A stretch of DNA of 64,000 nucleotides, taken from contig JBIOHP010000010.1 of NCBI GenBank assembly GCA_044449065.1, positions 1-64,000 on the forward strand, written 5' to 3'. The stretch is from JBIOHP01 sp044449065 (GTDB lineage: Bacteria > Bacteroidota > Ignavibacteria > UBA10030 > SZUA-254). Under the pieces are notes generated by a model. It was not told the DNA's origin. It saw only the letters and a program-made list of their open reading frames with translations, and ran no database searches. The position numbers and the translations under genes are program-made. Shown here piece by piece: positions 62,273 through 64,000 of this stretch. The stretch's first letter is position 1. Each line of letters begins with the position of its first letter.

Positions 62273-63118
62273 ATGAAAACTTATCTTGAAGTATCCATCT
62301 CCGCGTCCGAAAATCAACGCGAGATGCTCCTACCGACGCTGATCGAGCTGGGCTTTCAGGGATTTGAAGAAACCGATACGCATTTGGTTTCTTACCTTGA
62401 TAAAACTCGGTGGAACGATGGACAAATTGCGAAGATGAGGAATGACCTAAAAAGTCTGCTGAGGGAGATATCCGTTAATGCGGATATTCAAATGAGGGAA
62501 ATCCGGGAAGAAAATTGGAATGCCCTATGGGAAAAAACAATCCAGCCGATTGAAGTTGGCAATAATCTCATCATAAAACCCTCGTGGAGCGATTATCATA
62601 ATATTGCCGGAAAAATTATAGTGCAAATCGATCCGAAAATGTCGTTCGGCACAGGGTATCATGAAACTACCCGACTTACTCTCCGCCTTCTGGAAAAATA
62701 TCTCCAACCCGGAAACACCTTGCTGGACGTCGGCACCGGCACGGGTATCCTGGCTATTGCTGCCGTGAAGTTAGGCGCGGCGAGCGCGTGGGGGATCGAT
62801 CTTGACGAATGGTCGATTGAAAATGCTCAGGAAAATATTGCATCGAACGGAGTTTCAGATAAGATTGCCATCAGCAATACGCCCATTGATCAGATCAACA
62901 GAAATTTTCACCTTATCGCAGCCAACCTTACCCTGAATACCAATTCGGAATTGCTTCCCTCACTCTATAATCATCTGAGAGATCCGGGAATTATTTTACT
63001 TTCAGGATTGCTAACGGCAGACGCCCACGTGATGCGATCCCGGCTGCAAGATAACCAATTCAGTATTCAGGAAGAACTATTTGAAAACGAATGGATAGCA
63101 ATCGCTGCAAAGAAATAA
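62273..63118 (+). CDS. prmA: Ribosomal protein L11 methyltransferase
   Basis: The protein has 281 residues. An N-terminal substrate-recognition domain (about 1-80, ending NWNALWEKTIQPIEV) precedes a Rossmann methyltransferase domain. Motif I DVGTGTGILAIAAVKLG binds AdoMet, and the catalytic-site region AANLTLNT follows at about 220. It trimethylates L11. The gene runs directly into the ppx/gppA gene (7-base gap). Confidence 0.93.
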   Translation: MKTYLEVSISASENQREMLLPTLIELGFQGFEETDTHLVSYLDKTRWNDGQIAKMRNDLKSLLREISVNADIQMREIREENWNALWEKTIQPIEVGNNLIIKPSWSDYHNIAGKIIVQIDPKMSFGTGYHETTRLTLRLLEKYLQPGNTLLDVGTGTGILAIAAVKLGAASAWGIDLDEWSIENAQENIASNGVSDKIAISNTPIDQINRNFHLIAANLTLNTNSELLPSLYNHLRDPGIILLSGLLTADAHVMRSRLQDNQFSIQEELFENEWIAIAAKK

Positions 63119-63125
63119 TCCGCTA

Positions 63126-64000
63126 ATGAAAATCGCCAGCATAGATATCGGAACCAACACAACTCTCCTTCTTATTGCGGAGATCGATAAGCAGGGTATT
63201 GTTCGTCCTCTTCACGAAGAGCAACGCATGCCGAGAATGGGTAAAGGAGTGGATGCGAACCGGCTGATCGAACGATCAGCGTTCGATCGAGTGGCGTCCG
63301 TAATTCACGAGTACAATTCTATCATTGAAAATTATCATGTCGATACCGTTGTCGCCGGTGGAACAAGCGCGTTGCGCGATGCATTGAATAAAAAAGAATT
63401 CGTCATTTCCCTCAAAGAAAAGACCGGGATCCAGGTAGAGGTATTATCAGGGACGGATGAAGCGCTCTGGTCGTTTCAGGGGGCATTAAATGGCATTGGC
63501 GTTGCGCATCATTCGGCTGCTGTCCTGGATATCGGAGGCGGCAGTACGGAAATATCCGTCGGCGTCCTGCCGCTCGGCGCACGGGAAGATGTTCAGGTGC
63601 AGCGAAACAGTTTCCAATTGGGCAGCGTGCGTGTGACAGAGCGTTTCTTCAAGGCATTGCCTCCTACCGAAACTCATTTGCACGATGCGCGGGAATACAT
63701 CGCTTCTCAACTTATTTCGTTCCGTGATTGGAATATTTCGAACCGTTCCCTCATTGGAGTAGCGGGAACCGTCACAACGCTCGCCTGTTTGGAACAACGC
63801 CTGCCGGAATTTGACCGTGTAAAAGTCAGTGGCTATAAACTTTCAATGGAAGCGATCAGGTCGTGGCAGGATAATCTTTCAAAACTCACTCCATCACAAA
63901 TCCGTAAGCTTTCAAACGTGACCGAGGGGCGTCAGGATTTACTCACCGCCGGGGTCCTCATACTGCACGAATTCATGAAATACTTCAAATTTCAAGAAAT
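63126..64000 (+). CDS. Ppx/GppA-family exopolyphosphatase / pppGpp phosphatase (partial, 3' end outside window)
   Basis: An open frame of 291 complete codons starts at ATG 63126, 5 bases after the prmA stop, and runs off the window. It begins MKIASIDIGTNTTLLLIAE, the actin-fold phosphate-1 motif of Ppx/GppA. Further motifs are AGGTSALRDA, the phosphate-2 LDIGGGSTEISVG and GVAGTVTTLACLE. The family hydrolyses polyphosphate or pppGpp. Which of the two it prefers, and whether the C-terminal HD-like domain is present, cannot be seen because the gene is cut. Confidence 0.9.
   Translation, partial: MKIASIDIGTNTTLLLIAEIDKQGIVRPLHEEQRMPRMGKGVDANRLIERSAFDRVASVIHEYNSIIENYHVDTVVAGGTSALRDALNKKEFVISLKEKTGIQVEVLSGTDEALWSFQGALNGIGVAHHSAAVLDIGGGSTEISVGVLPLGAREDVQVQRNSFQLGSVRVTERFFKALPPTETHLHDAREYIASQLISFRDWNISNRSLIGVAGTVTTLACLEQRLPEFDRVKVSGYKLSMEAIRSWQDNLSKLTPSQIRKLSNVTEGRQDLLTAGVLILHEFMKYFKFQE

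Noticed and set aside
1..64000. CRISPR array, rRNA operon or intact insertion sequence
   Set aside because: No series of equal direct repeats with spacers, no rRNA-like sequence and no transposase-coding frame was found.

Overview
The window looks like a chromosome segment from a Gram-negative bacterium of the Bacteroidota/Chlorobi superphylum, most probably an Ignavibacteria-like lineage. This is inferred, not tested. The reasons are: many large secreted proteins ending in a type IX secretion (T9SS type A) sorting domain with the NYPNPFNP signature; an outer-membrane LptD; a long SecA with a C-terminal zinc motif; and clear Shine-Dalgarno sites (AAAGGA type), which Bacteroidota proper mostly lack. 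Two tRNA genes share a TTGnnn-N17-TATATTAAC promoter.

Layout. Positions 1-3158 hold a tandem array of beta-propeller surface lipoproteins (one cut by the window edge), separated by a recurring module of strong ribosome-binding sequence plus hairpin. It is followed by a 1090-residue T9SS cargo protein (3340-6612). From 6895 to 10311 lie tRNA-Leu and tig-clpP-clpX (protein folding and turnover), convergent with and slightly overlapping lptD. The long minus-strand block 23283-10303 runs: homocysteine methyltransferase/MTHFR fusion, class II aldolase, ddl, two small paralogous secreted proteins of unknown function, a two-permease ABC system, a Yip1-like membrane protein, a DivIC/FtsB-like protein, rarA, a ROK sugar kinase and lptD. 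Cell-wall, division and outer-membrane genes thus surround an unrecognised envelope operon (15817-19606).

Positions 23980-39938 are an accessory secretome region: five T9SS cargo proteins, an S53 (sedolisin) peptidase and a tail-fibre-like protein. It includes tandem paralogues whose sorting-domain DNA is nearly identical. Positions 40236-46001 return to housekeeping: era, a DUF1015 protein, an EamA transporter, methylmalonyl-CoA epimerase and uvrC, all on the minus strand. Then come an APC-family permease, an amidase and secA. Positions 54598-57938 hold two tandem T9SS proteins made of tryptophan-rich YD-like repeats. The right end has a PBP4-type D-Ala-D-Ala carboxypeptidase, a DUF4097 protein, an M28 peptidase lipoprotein, prmA and a truncated ppx/gppA gene.

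Most intergenic regions longer than 300 bases carry palindromic or nested inverted repeats resembling REP or MITE elements. I see no CRISPR array, rRNA, prophage or intact insertion sequence. None of the T9SS machinery genes is in the window, so the cargo proteins must depend on genes elsewhere.
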